This document shows, piece after piece, positions 24,858-35,800 of a stretch of DNA of 64,000 bases. The translations under genes and the position numbers were made by a program. The notes below the pieces were generated by a model. That model had not been told where the DNA came from, made no database searches, and was given only the letters and a program-made list of their open reading frames with translations. Every line of letters begins with the position of its first letter. Positions within the stretch are counted from its first letter, which is position 1. Source of the stretch: Scilla litardierei (Eukaryota; Streptophyta; Magnoliopsida; Asparagales; Asparagaceae); assembly GCA_030789695.1 (NCBI GenBank), contig JAULAV010008733.1, positions 19,072 to 83,071 of the forward strand, given 5' to 3'.

Positions 24858-25109
24858 TCAATAATATGATGCAAGGTCATGGAAACTTCTTGCTTCAGAT
24901 ATGTTGGTTGGAATTGGCCAAGATATCACAGCTTCAACTTTGGATTGATCAACATAAATACCATCCTTTGAAACGACATAACCAAGGAAAACAACAATAG
25001 GAGTGAAGAATTCTGGAGGCAGACCAGGTGGTTGATCATCCGGAAACACATCTTGAAATTGCTCAATTAATGGTTGCACCGAAAGATGCAATGGCTCTTC
25101 ATCCTGCAT
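24858..25109 (-). pseudogene. Element D reverse transcriptase, deleted core
   Basis: The frame has the pre-RT motif FQDVFPDDQPPGLPP directly fused to VVFLGYVVSKDGIYVDQSK, which normally lies near the end of the RT domain after the catalytic YxDD box. Everything between, roughly 200 residues including the active site, is missing. The thumb/connection sequence EAVISWPIPTN and ARSFHDLASYY follows. The deletion junction is near 25000-25010. The upstream protease is also not found. This makes the element unable to copy itself. Confidence 0.85.
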
Positions 25110-25395
25110 GAACTTTCAATCTTCCAAAGTGCTTCCCTAGCTTTTGGAATGGACATGTCTACAACATAAGTAAAGCCAGTAGGAAGGAATGAAATTGGAA
25201 GAATTATCCCTTCCCCCTTATGTTGGGGATTGCTCTCCAAGTTGGTAATTTTGTAGTCTGAATTGTAATTATTGTTCTCCATTTAAGAGGCTTCTTGATC
25301 TATCTCAAATTGAAAAGCCTTCTTGAGGTCAAGAGTTTCTGCCTCACCTTCAGATTCAACAAATTCATCTTTATCAAAAATAGTTTCAATTATAG
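25110..25395 (-). other. Element D gag to RT connection, no protease motif
   Basis: A 71-codon frame at 25067-25282 carries no DTG/DSG-type motif and I do not recognise it. Related elements have gag zinc knuckle and protease here, so a further deletion is likely. Confidence 0.5.
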
Positions 25396-26166
25396 TTACT
25401 TCTTCTTTTTCGCATTGCACATCCAAATATTGACCAACAAGAAATTCTTCAACTGAACGTTCTTCATTATCTTTGTTGTGGTTTCCTCACTAATATTTTC
25501 TTTATCATAAATGGGCTCTCCTAGATCTTCAAAAACTTCTTTGTCAAAACACTCATTGAATTCAAAGATGACATTCATGATGCTCATATCTTCAGATTTA
25601 AAAGAAGAAGAGTCCCCTTTATAGAAATCACTCTCAAAGAAATTTGGATGCTTACTTACCGGAAGAAATCTTTTATCCATAAGCCTTTTCAGTTTGATCC
25701 AAGACTTCTGCTTCCTCTTGCCTTTTAGTTTTCTCTCCAACTGCAAGTTGTCAAACCAGAAGGATGCATACCTATTGAGCTTGAGGCTTGCAATTTTGAA
25801 GCATTTCTCAACATTATAACCTTTGGTTTCGAATATTCGCTCAATAGAATGAACACACTCCAAATATACATCAGGATTCAAACTTCAATCAAAATCTGGT
25901 GGATCTATCTTTACATCTTTGAAATCATCTTTGGGAGGCCTTCTATGTTGAACTTGATGAACTGGTTCTTCAAATAAAGAACCTGCAACATTAGAGGTGC
26001 CATGAGTGCTCCTTGAGTTCCTCCTCCTTCAATGGTTCCTTCTTAGGCCTAGTTGAGCAATGGCTTGGTGTATTTCTGCAATCTGGCCTCTTAATTCAGT
26101 AAGCTCTCTATCATGCATCAGATTTTGAGCTTGCTCAAGGGTCATGTTTCTTGGAATTTCATCCAT
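25396..26166 (-). pseudogene. Element D gag
   Basis: The likely start is ATG at 26164-26166 (MDEIPRNMTLEQAQNLMHDRE), about 120 nt after the primer site. A coiled-coil-like N-terminus (ELRGQIAEIHQAIAQLG) is followed by a stop near 26030, and then by the retrotransposon gag domain at 25396-25881 (YLECVHSIERIFETKGY, ASFWFDNLQLERK, WIKLKRLMDKRFLP). The gag domain in this frame is open for 161 codons. No CCHC knuckle is seen. Gag would form particles, but stops split the N- and C-terminal parts. Confidence 0.75.
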
Positions 26167-26286
26167 TCTTTAGGCTTGAAAAGGCTGTGTTTAGGCATAT
26201 GAAAGTGTTTAGGCTAGAATGGAAGAGAGAATAGGCTGATTGGAGAAGAAAGGATGACAACAAAAGAGATGAACACCTGATTTTAA

Positions 26287-26298
26287 ACTCTGATACCA
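26287..26298 (-). other. Element D primer-binding site (initiator tRNA-Met)
   Basis: The minus strand reads TGGTATCAGAGT three nt after the 5' LTR end at 26302. Confidence 0.92.
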
Positions 26299-26301
26299 AC
26301 T

Positions 26302-27117
26302 TGATGCGTGACGGGTAATAGACTGTATGGAGTTCAGAATTGAAGAATAGAACGGAGGATAGATATCTAAGATAAAGGCTATGCCACCACTCAAGATCAG
26401 GAAATGGAGTTCACCACAACTGAGATTAAAGGCCAGGCCACCCTCCCAATTGATAAAGAACTCACTTGTCTCACCACTTACCTTCCTACGGTTAGATAAA
26501 GAAAACAAGATTAACAACAAATTTTGAAACAACTTGCAACTTCAGAATTTTCATTCAACAAAACTGATCTTTTGAGTTACAAGGACTCTTTTTTTTAAAA
26601 AGAGACACAACATTGAAAATGACATACATCAGCATTTAATAGCCAACAACTTCCAAGGTTGATTACACAACTTACTAGGCTACACTTTACTATGCTACAA
26701 CTTACTAGACATTGAATATGCTACAACTTACTAGACATTGAATAGGCTACAACTTACTAGACATTGAATAGGCTACACTTTACTAGGCTACAACTTTCTA
26801 GACATTGTATGGGCTACAACTTACTAGGCATTGAATGCTGGAAAAGTAAATGTTATTGTTGAATTCCAAGGCAAAAAGTCTTCAAAACTCGTCCAAACCC
26901 TTCAGCTCCCTCTTTATTTGAAATCTGAATCTTCATTTGAGTTTAGTTCCAAAATAATTACTTTCCAACATAGTTGACCCATTAAGGAAGCCAACTAAGC
27001 AAAACTTGGCCCAAAACAGCTTGCAGACTAACTTGAAATTCAGAGCTAAAGTTGCAGCTCGAAATTTCTTTGATTTCTCTTGCCAACATCAGACTAGTCA
27101 TGATTTCTCATGCATCA
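26302..27117 (-). repeat. Element D 5' LTR
   Basis: 816 bp, (plus strand) TGATGCGTGACGG to CATGCATCA. It differs from the 3' LTR by scattered substitutions and one extra short-repeat unit. CpG sites at the left edge (gcgtgacg) are TpG/CpA in the other copy, typical of methylation decay. Confidence 0.9.
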
Positions 27118-27454
27118 TCTTGAATGTCTCCAACGTCATCTAATCTTTGATCCTTAAGATGTTCTTTGAAGCTTTTGAATCATCCATTCATTTCTTCTCT
27201 TTGGATTGAATCTCCATTCATTTGTTGAAGCCCTTAGCTTGAGGTTTGATGTATTCTTTGAGTTCTTCAAGCCAATGCTTCACCTTTATTGATCTACCAA
27301 GTTCTCCACTTGAATCAACACGTGTAGTCACTTTTGATCGTCTTGAATGTAATTGGTGACTCTTTAGTTAGCTGCAATCACATGGGTTAATCACAATGAT
27401 TTATTTTTTATCATCATCAAAACCAAGGTGGAGAGTTCGATACTCAACAGTATT

Positions 27455-28555
27455 GCCCTACTTAAAGTGCCTTGGGCCAAGAACAGCCGAGGAGATTATC
27501 CACGTGATGCATGAAGGATTCTGTCGGAATCATCATGGTGGCCGCACCCTGGCATATAAGGTAGTTCGGCAGGGATACTATTGGTCGACTATACTGAAGG
27601 ATGCAATCAACTTCGTCAAGCGGTGCGAGGAGTGCCAGAAATTATTCAAGCATACAAAGGCTCCTCCCACCGACCTGATTCTAATTCTCAGCCCGGTTCC
27701 ATTTGCCAAGTGGGGCCTCGACATCCTCGGACTGTTCCCAATGGCAACGGAGGAAGGAAGTTCCTAGTTGTCACCGTCGATTACTTCATGAAGTGGATTG
27801 AAGCGGAGCCCTTAGGCGCATTACATCAAAAGACATGAAGAACTTCGTCTGGAAGGCTATTATATACCACTTTGGGATACCCCACTCCATTGTTACGGAC
27901 AATGGGATGTAGTTCGACTCTGCAGACTTCAGAGAATTCTTCTCGGATTGGGGCCTCAACCTCCACTTCGCATCTGTAGCATACCTGAAGTGCAATGGCA
28001 TGGCCGAGACTGCGAACAAGTGCATCCTCTTGAACCCTTGAAGAAGAAGACCGGTAAAGCTCCTGGATCTTTGCCTGAAGAGCTACCCGACATCCTTTGG
28101 TCTTACCGCACCACCTACAAAGCTTCAACTAGCGAGAGCTCCTTCATGCTAGCTTACGGGTCGAAAGTCGTCGTCCTGATTGAGGTCGGCGAACATTCTC
28201 TCTGACTCCAGTACTTAGACAAAAAAGCGAATGAAGAAGGACTCGACCTCAACATCGAACTCCTCGATGAGGTAAGGGATCGTGCTCTAACATGTCTTAT
28301 TAAGCACGGCCATAGGATGGCAAGGTAATACAATTCTCGGGTGAAGAAGCGAAGCTTCAGAGTTGGTGACCTCGTCCTCAGGGACGTCACCTTCAAACCC
28401 GAGGTCGGTCGCCATAGAAAGATCTACGTCAAATGGGAGGGCCCCTATTAGATAGCAGACGTTATGGGACCTGTAACCTACATTTTGGCGAACATGGAGG
28501 GCGAATAACTAGCTCATCCGTGGAATGCCTAACACTTGCTCAAGTACTATCTATA
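27455..28555 (+). pseudogene. Element B integrase (continuation after element C)
   Basis: Reading resumes directly after the TSD copy. The HHCC zinc domain is seen (MHEGFCRNHHGG and CEECQ). The catalytic core has Asp in WGLDILG (27720-27722), Asp in VTDNG (27898-27900) and Glu in MAETANK (28006-28008), so all three acidic residues survive. Frame changes occur near 27760 and 27835, and a stop follows the second Asp (TAG near 27910). The C-terminal part (SFRVGDLVLRDV near 28350, KWEGPY near 28432) is split as well. The gene therefore cannot make a complete enzyme. Confidence 0.85.
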
Positions 28556-28759
28556 AAATTTGTAATTATTATATTTGTACAAACAATGTGTTGTTTGAAT
28601 AAAAGTTTCAGATCTCCTCCAAGATAGAAAGCGCCTCTATAAAGGTCGCCTTAATAATCTGTAGCGGGCTAACTCACTATAAGTAAACTCTTGTGTTTTC
28701 ATTTGTACATACGTATTATGCGAACTAAAATTGCAGCCCGCCAAACAAACTGAAATTAT
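28556..28759 (+). other. Element B region after integrase
   Basis: About 200 bp of AT-rich sequence with gaataaaag (about 28597), a possible poly(A) signal, and no gene. Confidence 0.4.
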
Positions 28760-29770
28760 AAATGTGGGGTCGGCTACGGCCCATCAATATCTGCCCGCTT
28801 AAAGACCTCTGGGGCAGTTCGCCATCCAAATCGGTGTGGTAAATACGAGGTCCGCTACGACCCATCTATACCTGCACTCTTGAATACCTCTGGGGCAATT
28901 TGCCATCCAAACTGGATTAATAAATACGGGGTCGGCTACGCCCTATCTATACCCTCACGCTTGAAGACCTCTGGGGCAGTTCGCCATCCAAACTGGAGTG
29001 ATAAATGCGGTGCTACAGATCATACCTACACTCTTGAAGACCTCCGGGTAGTTTTCCATCCAAACCGGAGTGATAAATGCAGGGTATGTGACGGACCAAT
29101 ACCCGTCCGATTACAGAGGATACTGGGTAGGCGACAGCCCAATACCCGCCCTCTCAAAGACTTCCGGGGTAGGTCACGGTGCAGCTACCCATGGCATGCC
29201 GGACTTCACTAACCAAACCAGACAGGGGCATACAGAGGGGCTATGGCCCCGACCTCATCCTCAGGAGGACCTCCGGGGCAGTTCGTCATCCAAACAGGAG
29301 TGGTAAATGTGGGGTCGGCTGCAGCCCATCTATACCCGCACTCTCAAAGACTTCCAGGGCAGTTTTCCATCCAAACCAGAGTAATAAATGCGGGGTCGGC
29401 TACGGCCTATCTATACCCGCACTCTTGAAGACCTCCAGGGCAGTTCGCTATCCAAACCGGAGTGATAAATCCGGGGTCGGCTACGGCCCATCTATACCCG
29501 CACTCTTGAAGACCTCCGAGGTAGTTTTCCATCCAAACCGGAGTGATAAATGCACGGTCGGATATGGCCAATCTATACCCTCACTCTTGAAGACCTCCGG
29601 GGCAGTTTGCCATCCAAACCGGAGTGATAAATGCAGGGTAGGTGACAGCCCAATACCCGTCCGATTACAGAGGATGCTGAGTAGGCAACGGCCCAATACA
29701 CGCACTCTTAAAGACTTCCATGGCAGGTCACGGTGCAAATACCCATATCGTGCCGGACCTCGCTAACCAA
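28760..29770 (+). repeat. Element B 81-bp tandem array
   Basis: The unit starts aaatgcggggtcggctacgg and contains gacctccggggcagttcgcc and aaccggagtgat. Eight to nine 81-bp units are readable, arranged as two similar blocks (28760-29090 and 29310-29640), each followed by a longer variant starting cagggta(g/t)gtgac. Because 81 is a multiple of 3, one frame stays open (for example 29179-29766) and would encode 27-residue repeats; coding use is doubtful. The G-rich core resembles the polypurine tract of element E. Confidence 0.88.
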
Positions 29771-30129
29771 ATCGGAGAAGAAAGCGAGCTACTTCGCATC
29801 GAACAAAGATCCGGGGCATTCCACGTCCAGTGCCCCCAAAAGACAGTGATGATGATCTATCTCTACAAAGGACTTCGCTAACTCGACTACATCCAAACTC
29901 TACAACATTCTGCTTCTCTCCGCTCCTAGGCTCTTCCAAGCAGAAAGTTAGGGGCATACAACTACATACAAGTACAAACAAGCTCAAAGACAAATGAGGC
30001 AAACTACCTCAAACGTGATATCTTTCATTAACTTGAAAATATTTCACCTAGTTTCTTTTAAAGAAAAATATATACAAGTCCTAAGCCTGGCCCCAAGATC
30101 CACCCTACATATGCTCCCCCAATAGCTAA
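29771..30129. other. Element B spacer between tandem array and antisense gene
   Basis: I see no gene or clear repeat here. In sister element E the corresponding spacer would hold the 3' end of the antisense transcript. Confidence 0.4.
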
Positions 30130-32590
30130 CTATGGCACCCGCAACTCGGTCGCTGACCTCCTCTTGCACCTCCGCTTGTTTCTCTGCCTCGCTCTCCGCC
30201 AGTTCCATCGCTGTGACCTCCCCCTGGCCTCCACATCGCCACCAGCCTGATCAATACCAGACGAACCTACTGTGTCTCTGGATTTCTCTTCCTCCTTGCC
30301 ATCTGAATCTACCAACAACGCGGAGAAGTCGATCTCCAGCCTGAGATGTAGCCTCTTCAACCTCTTCTCTGCCTTCTCGAGGCCCGCCTAGAGGCCCTCC
30401 TGCAAGCCTGCCTACCGACCCTCCGACATTCTATTGGGCCGCACATCCTTTATGATGGGAAGGAGCTCGTCCATCTGGTATTTGCAGATGGCCTCTGCCT
30501 TCATAGCCTCAGGATCGATTATCTTCAGCTTCGCCACCTGACGCGCGAGCTCGGTAATCTCTTGCCCCTTTGCCTCCACATCCACAGCATGTGCACTCTT
30601 CAAAGCGACCCTTCAGGCCTTCGCCTCATGAAGCTGTCGTCCCAGCTCCTCCGAGATTTTGTACTGCTTCTCCATCCACCCTTCTAGGTCGCATAGAACC
30701 CACGGTCTTCTTCTAACTTCTATGCCCTGTTCCACAGCCGCTCGACGACCTCCTTGAGTTTGGCTTCCCTCTTTCGTAGCTCATCGGTGGCCGCCTTAAG
30801 CTCCACCTTCTTTCACCCGATGGTCACCTTGACCTTGGCGACGTTAGTGTGGTGCAGCAAGGACGTCATCGTCGCCACAGCCTATAGAAGAAACAGAATA
30901 TATGAGCCAGCATGAAAGAATGCAGACTAGCAACATGAGTAGGGGCGAGCAACGAACCTGCATGTTGTGCCAAATTGCCATGCCACAGAGTCGCTCGGCA
31001 TCAACATTGTACAGGGATTCCCGATCCCTATGCAACAGACTGTTCTCTATTAGACGGGCCGCAACCCTGGCATCCTCGAACAATGATTCCTGGGCACCCA
31101 CCGAGTAGCGCGGCCCAGAAAGCTCGATCTTCAGGATGGCCGGGACCTCGGCCTTCTTAGCTTTGAAGCAGGCAAGTGCTGGCTCGCTGCTTGGATGCCC
31201 CAGCATCCTCATGTTCGGCTTCTCATGCTCCCAAGAGGGGCATCCAAAGGGACAACGCTCGACCCATCTAGCTTTAACCTAGGACGACAGGCCCTGGGGC
31301 ATGGCGATCGTCAGATCACCCACCGACTCCTCGAAATCATCGAGGTCGGCTAAGTTACCCGACACGGCCTCGCTCGAATGGGAGGAGGGAGGGTTACTGT
31401 GGGCTTCTTCTTCTTCGGTCTCTTGCTCCGCTTCTCCTCCTCCTCATCCCGCACAGCGGACATCTCCTCCAGGCTCTGCTTCTGCTCGGCCTTCTTTGGC
31501 AAGCCCTTACACTCCCCTGCCTTACGTTTGACCTTGGCTGCCAGCTCCTTGAGCACCAGTTCCTTGGTCGATGGCTTCTCCATGGCCATCCTCATCAATT
31601 CATCCCTCAACAGACTCATGGCCGCACCTGCAAATGGAAAAGAGATCAGGGAGAGAAAATATGAAGAAGGTCGCTTAGATCGCGGTACCTTTGGGCCAGT
31701 TATGGAGGACGATTTGTGGTCCTTGACCAGCTTCGCATATTTTCGGAGCTCGCGGAGGATCTCCATCAAGATCTTAGAGTCCTCCAGATCCTGCCCCTGC
31801 AGAGTCACCTCCTTGTTTGCTGGGGGGTTCAAATTCCCCCCGTTTGACTGCAGAGTCAAGTCCACCGGCGTCGAGATGAAAATGAACTTCTTATTCAACT
31901 CCCTCACTTTACTCGGCAAATCAAGGGCGAGATACCGATCCTTCCTTGCAATGACATAATAATAAACTCCTCTCCACTTCGCTTCAAAGAAATTCCGAAA
32001 TAGCAACATGGTCAGACTTATGCCACTACCAAAGTCGAGAACAAGGAAGCCGACCATGGTACTGATCGAGTTTGGCATTAGTTGGAAGAGCGAAAGCTCG
32101 AGGAAGGTCAGCAAGTGCAGGAGGAAGGGGTTGAGCAAAAACCAAAGTCCGAGCTCGAAGGTCAGAAAATAGACCCCGATTTCGTTGTCTCCAGGCGAAC
32201 AGACCTGTTCATCGGAGGTGGGGAGGTGAACTTCATAGGGTGGCCGGATATACTTGGACCGAATTTCGACGCGGCTGATATGCTTAGTCTTAGGCGCTAT
32301 AGCAAGGATCTTCGTCGGAACTGCTATTGTACTATGCATATGGTCGACCATGAGCCCTTCTTTTTGGTTTTCTTGGGGACCGTCGACGTCGAAGGGATGG
32401 CAGGGGCTGCTTCCCACTCCTTCGACCGAGACTCTGCCACATCCACCAACATCGTCTGTTCGTCCTCCGACCCCTCGGAGCTAACATCCTCAAACTCGTC
32501 AAAGTGCTTCTCTGCGTGTTTATTAGAGGAAGAAGATTCGGATGAAGTCATCTGATATAAATCAAAGAAAGAACATAAGAAGAAAATCAT
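30130..32590 (-). pseudogene. Element B antisense gene (gypsy-type 'transposon protein'), broken
   Basis: This lies opposite to gag-pol between the tandem array and the missing 3' LTR. The N-terminal ATG is at 32588-32590 or 32549-32551 (MTSSESSSSNKHAEKHFDEF). The conserved domain at about 31700-32250 has RPPYEVHLP, NEIGVYFLTFELGLWFLLNP and QLMPNSISTMVGFL, the pattern of Pfam Transposase_28 ('putative gypsy type transposon') as I remember it. Predicted introns are 31628-31688 and 30882-30957 (GT...AG), at the same places as in element E. The C-terminal exons are charged and coiled-coil-like. A frameshift near 32330-32410 and stops (for example 31350, within exon 3) inactivate it. Function is unknown. 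Confidence 0.7.
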
Positions 32591-32817
32591 CGGAGCTTCG
32601 ATGAAGCGTGGATTCGCGACGAGAGCTCGAAGATGAAGAACGAAAGGAGTTTTTTAAAATTTAAAAGCACGAGCCCTCAACCGTTCCCCCCTCTCCATTT
32701 TATACAGGACATCGGCCGATCTCGACCGTTGAAGGTGGGCCATGTGGCAAGATCTGAAGCGAAACTGTCGCCTCTGCTTCTGCCCAAATCCGTACGCGTT
32801 ACATGTGATGCTCTGTT
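32591..32817 (-). promoter_or_regulatory. Element B antisense promoter region
   Basis: The minus strand has TATAAAA at 32698-32704, about 108 bp upstream of the first ATG and 147 bp upstream of the second. The sequence around it is GC-richer than the satellite that follows. Element E has a TATA-like box in the corresponding place, which supports promoter function. The segment ends at the satellite junction near 32817. Confidence 0.55.
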
Positions 32818-35800
32818 TTGTACACTTTCTGAAAGATAGGAATCTTTATATTAAATGATATGATTTTTACATTCTAATTTTTTATTCTTTTATTTTTCTG
32901 TTGAAGATGGCAATCTCTCAGTTCCAACAGATATTTTTGCAGATTTTTCTAAGCTCCAAATTATTTTCTACATTTTATTAAAGAAATGAATCTCTTATTA
33001 AATGACAAGAATTTTGTAGCCTAATTTTGTCTTCTCATATTTTTTTAGTTCAATATGGCGATCTCCCGGTTCCAACCGACATTTTTGAAGATTTTTCTCA
33101 GCTTTGGGCTTTTTTCTACATTTTCTGGAAGATATGAGTCTTTTTATTAAATGATATGATTTTTTGGCCTAATTTTTTCTTCTCTTTTTTCAGTTGAATA
33201 TTGTGATCTCCTGGTTTCAACGGACATTTGTGCGGATTTTTCTGAGCTCGGTGCTATTTTCTATATTTTATGACAGATATTTATCTTTTTATTAAATGAT
33301 ATGATTTTTGGCCTAAATTTGTCTTCTTTTATTTTTCAATTGGCGATCTCCGGTTCCAACGGACATCTTTTCGGATTTTTGAGCTCTGATCTATTTTCTA
33401 CATTTTCTGTATGATTTGAATCTTTATATTAAATGATAAGATTTTTATAACCTAAATTTGTCTTTTTTTAATTCAGTAGAAGATGGCGATCTCCCGATTC
33501 CAAGAATATTTTTTGTCGCTTTTTCTGAGCTCAGTGTTATTTTCTACATCTTCGGTAAGTTATGGATATTTTTATTAAATGATATGAATTTTTGACCTAA
33601 TTTTTTTCTTCTCTTATTTTTTTAGATAAAGATGGCGATCTCCCAGTTTCAACGAATATTTTGTGGATTTTTCTGAGTTTTAGGCTATTTTCTACATTTT
33701 CTTAAAGTTGTGGATCTTATTATTAAATGATATGTTTTTATTGCCTAATGTTGTCTTCCCTTATTTTTTTAGTTGAAGATGCGATCTTCCGAACTGACAT
33801 TTTTGCATATTTTTTAGCTCGGTGCTATTTTCTACATTTTATGGAAGATATAATTTTTTAAATAATACATTTTTATAGCCTACATTTGTATTCTCTTATT
33901 TTTTTCAGTTGAAGATAGCGATCTCCCGGTTTCACCAGACATGTTTTTCCACTTTTTCTGGAAGTTATGTTTCTTTTTATGAAATGATATGAATTCTTGG
34001 CCTAATTTTGTCTTCTCTTTTTTTAATTTGAAGATGGCAATCTCCCGATTCCAAAGGACATTTGTTCGGATTTTTTTTGAGCTTCGGCTTATTTTCTATA
34101 TTTTTTGTATAATATGAATCTTCATATTAAATGATATGATTTTTTATGACCTATTTTGTCATCTCTTATTTTCAGATGAAGATAGAGATCTCTCGGCTCT
34201 ACCGGACATTTTTGCGGATTTTTGGGAGATCGGGGCTATTTTATACATTTTCAAAAAGTTATGGATCTTTTTATTAAATGATATGATGTTTTGGCCTAAT
34301 GTTTTCTTCTTTTATTTTTCAATTGAAGATTGCGATCTCCCGTTTCTAACGGCATTTTGCGTATTATTCTGACTTCGGCACTATTTTCTAAGTTTTCTGT
34401 AAGATATATATATTTTTACTAAATGATAAGATTTTTGACCTAATTTTGTCTTCTCTTATTTTTTAGTTGAAGATGTCGAAATGGATATTTTTGCTGATTT
34501 TTATTAGCTCGGTGCTTTTTGTACATTTTTATAAATGATATGATTTTATAGCCTACGTTTGCCTTCTCTTATTTTTTGAAGATAGCAATCTCTCGGTTCC
34601 AACGGACATTTTTGCGGATTTTTCTTAACTTGAGTCTGTTGTTCTACATTTTCTGAAAGATATGGATCTTTTATGAAATGATATGATTTTTTGGCCTAAT
34701 TTTGTTGTCTCCATTATTCATAAGAAGATGACGATCTCCTGATTCCAACGAAAATTTTTGCGGATTTTTCTGAGCTCCGGGATATTTTCTACATTTTTTG
34801 AAAGATATGAATCTTTATATTAAATGATGTGATTTTTATTTGCCTAATTTTGTCTGCTCTTATTTTTCAGTTGTAGATGGCGATCTCCCAAAAATCCGGT
34901 GCTATTTTCTATATTTTATGGAAGATATGAATTTTTTATTAAAAGAAAAGATTTTTATATCCTATGTTTTGCTTCTCTTAATTTTTCCGATGAATATTGC
35001 AATCTACCGGTTCCAGCGGACATTTTTACTAATTTTTTGTTAACTTGGGGCTATTTTTCTTCATTTTATGGAAGATATGTATCATTTTATTAAATGATAT
35101 GATTTTTTGGCCAAAAGTTGTCGTCTCTTATTTTTTTAGTTGAAGATGGCATTCTTATGGTTCCAACGTCGATTTTTGCGGATTTTTTTACCTCGAGTCT
35201 AATTTTTATATTTTCTTGAATATATGGATCTTTTTATTAAATGATATGATTTTAATTTATTTTTCTCTAATTTTGCAGATGAAGATGGCAATCTCCCAGT
35301 TCCAACGAAAATTTTCGTGTATTTTTTGACCTCCGGGATAATTTCTAAATTTTCTGTAAGATATGAATATTTAAACTAAATGATCTGATTTTTATGGCCT
35401 AATTTGGTCATCTCTGATTTTTAAGTTGAAGATGTCGATCTCCCGATTCCAATGACTATTTTGCGGATTTTTCTAAACACGGAACTATTTTCTACAGTTT
35501 ATTGAAGATATGGATCTTTTATTTAATGATATGCTTTTTATGGACCAAGTTTGTCTTCTCTTATTTTTCACTTGAATATGGCAATCTCCCAGTTCCAACA
35601 AAAATTTTTACAGAATTTTCCGAGCTTCATGCTATTTTCTACATTTTTAAGATATGGATTTTTGTATTAAATGATATGTTTTTATGGCTAATTTTGGCTT
35701 CTTTTATTTTTTTTAGATGAAAATAGCGATCTCCCGGTTCTAACAGACATTTTCGCGTATTTTTCTGAGCTCTGGGCTATTTTCTAACTTTTCTGTAAGA

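Larger units (their letters stand above)
22256..27117 (-). mobile_element. Element D: Ty3/gypsy retrotransposon with internal deletion
   Basis: This 4862-bp element is flanked by perfect TSDs tcttg (22251-22255 and 27118-27122) inside the 5' LTR of element C. LTRs are 22256-23034 and 26302-27117; the primer site and polypurine tract give minus orientation. Gag, the end of RT, RNase H and integrase remain in order, but the protease and the catalytic core of RT are missing. The lineage looks like a plant chromovirus-type gypsy (Reina-like by the integrase tail); I see no chromodomain. It is non-autonomous and frameshifted. Confidence 0.88.

Noticed and set aside
27396..27454. Start of the integrase ORF of element B at 27396
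   Set aside because: That ATG lies in the LTR of element C; the real integrase sequence starts after the TSD at 27455.
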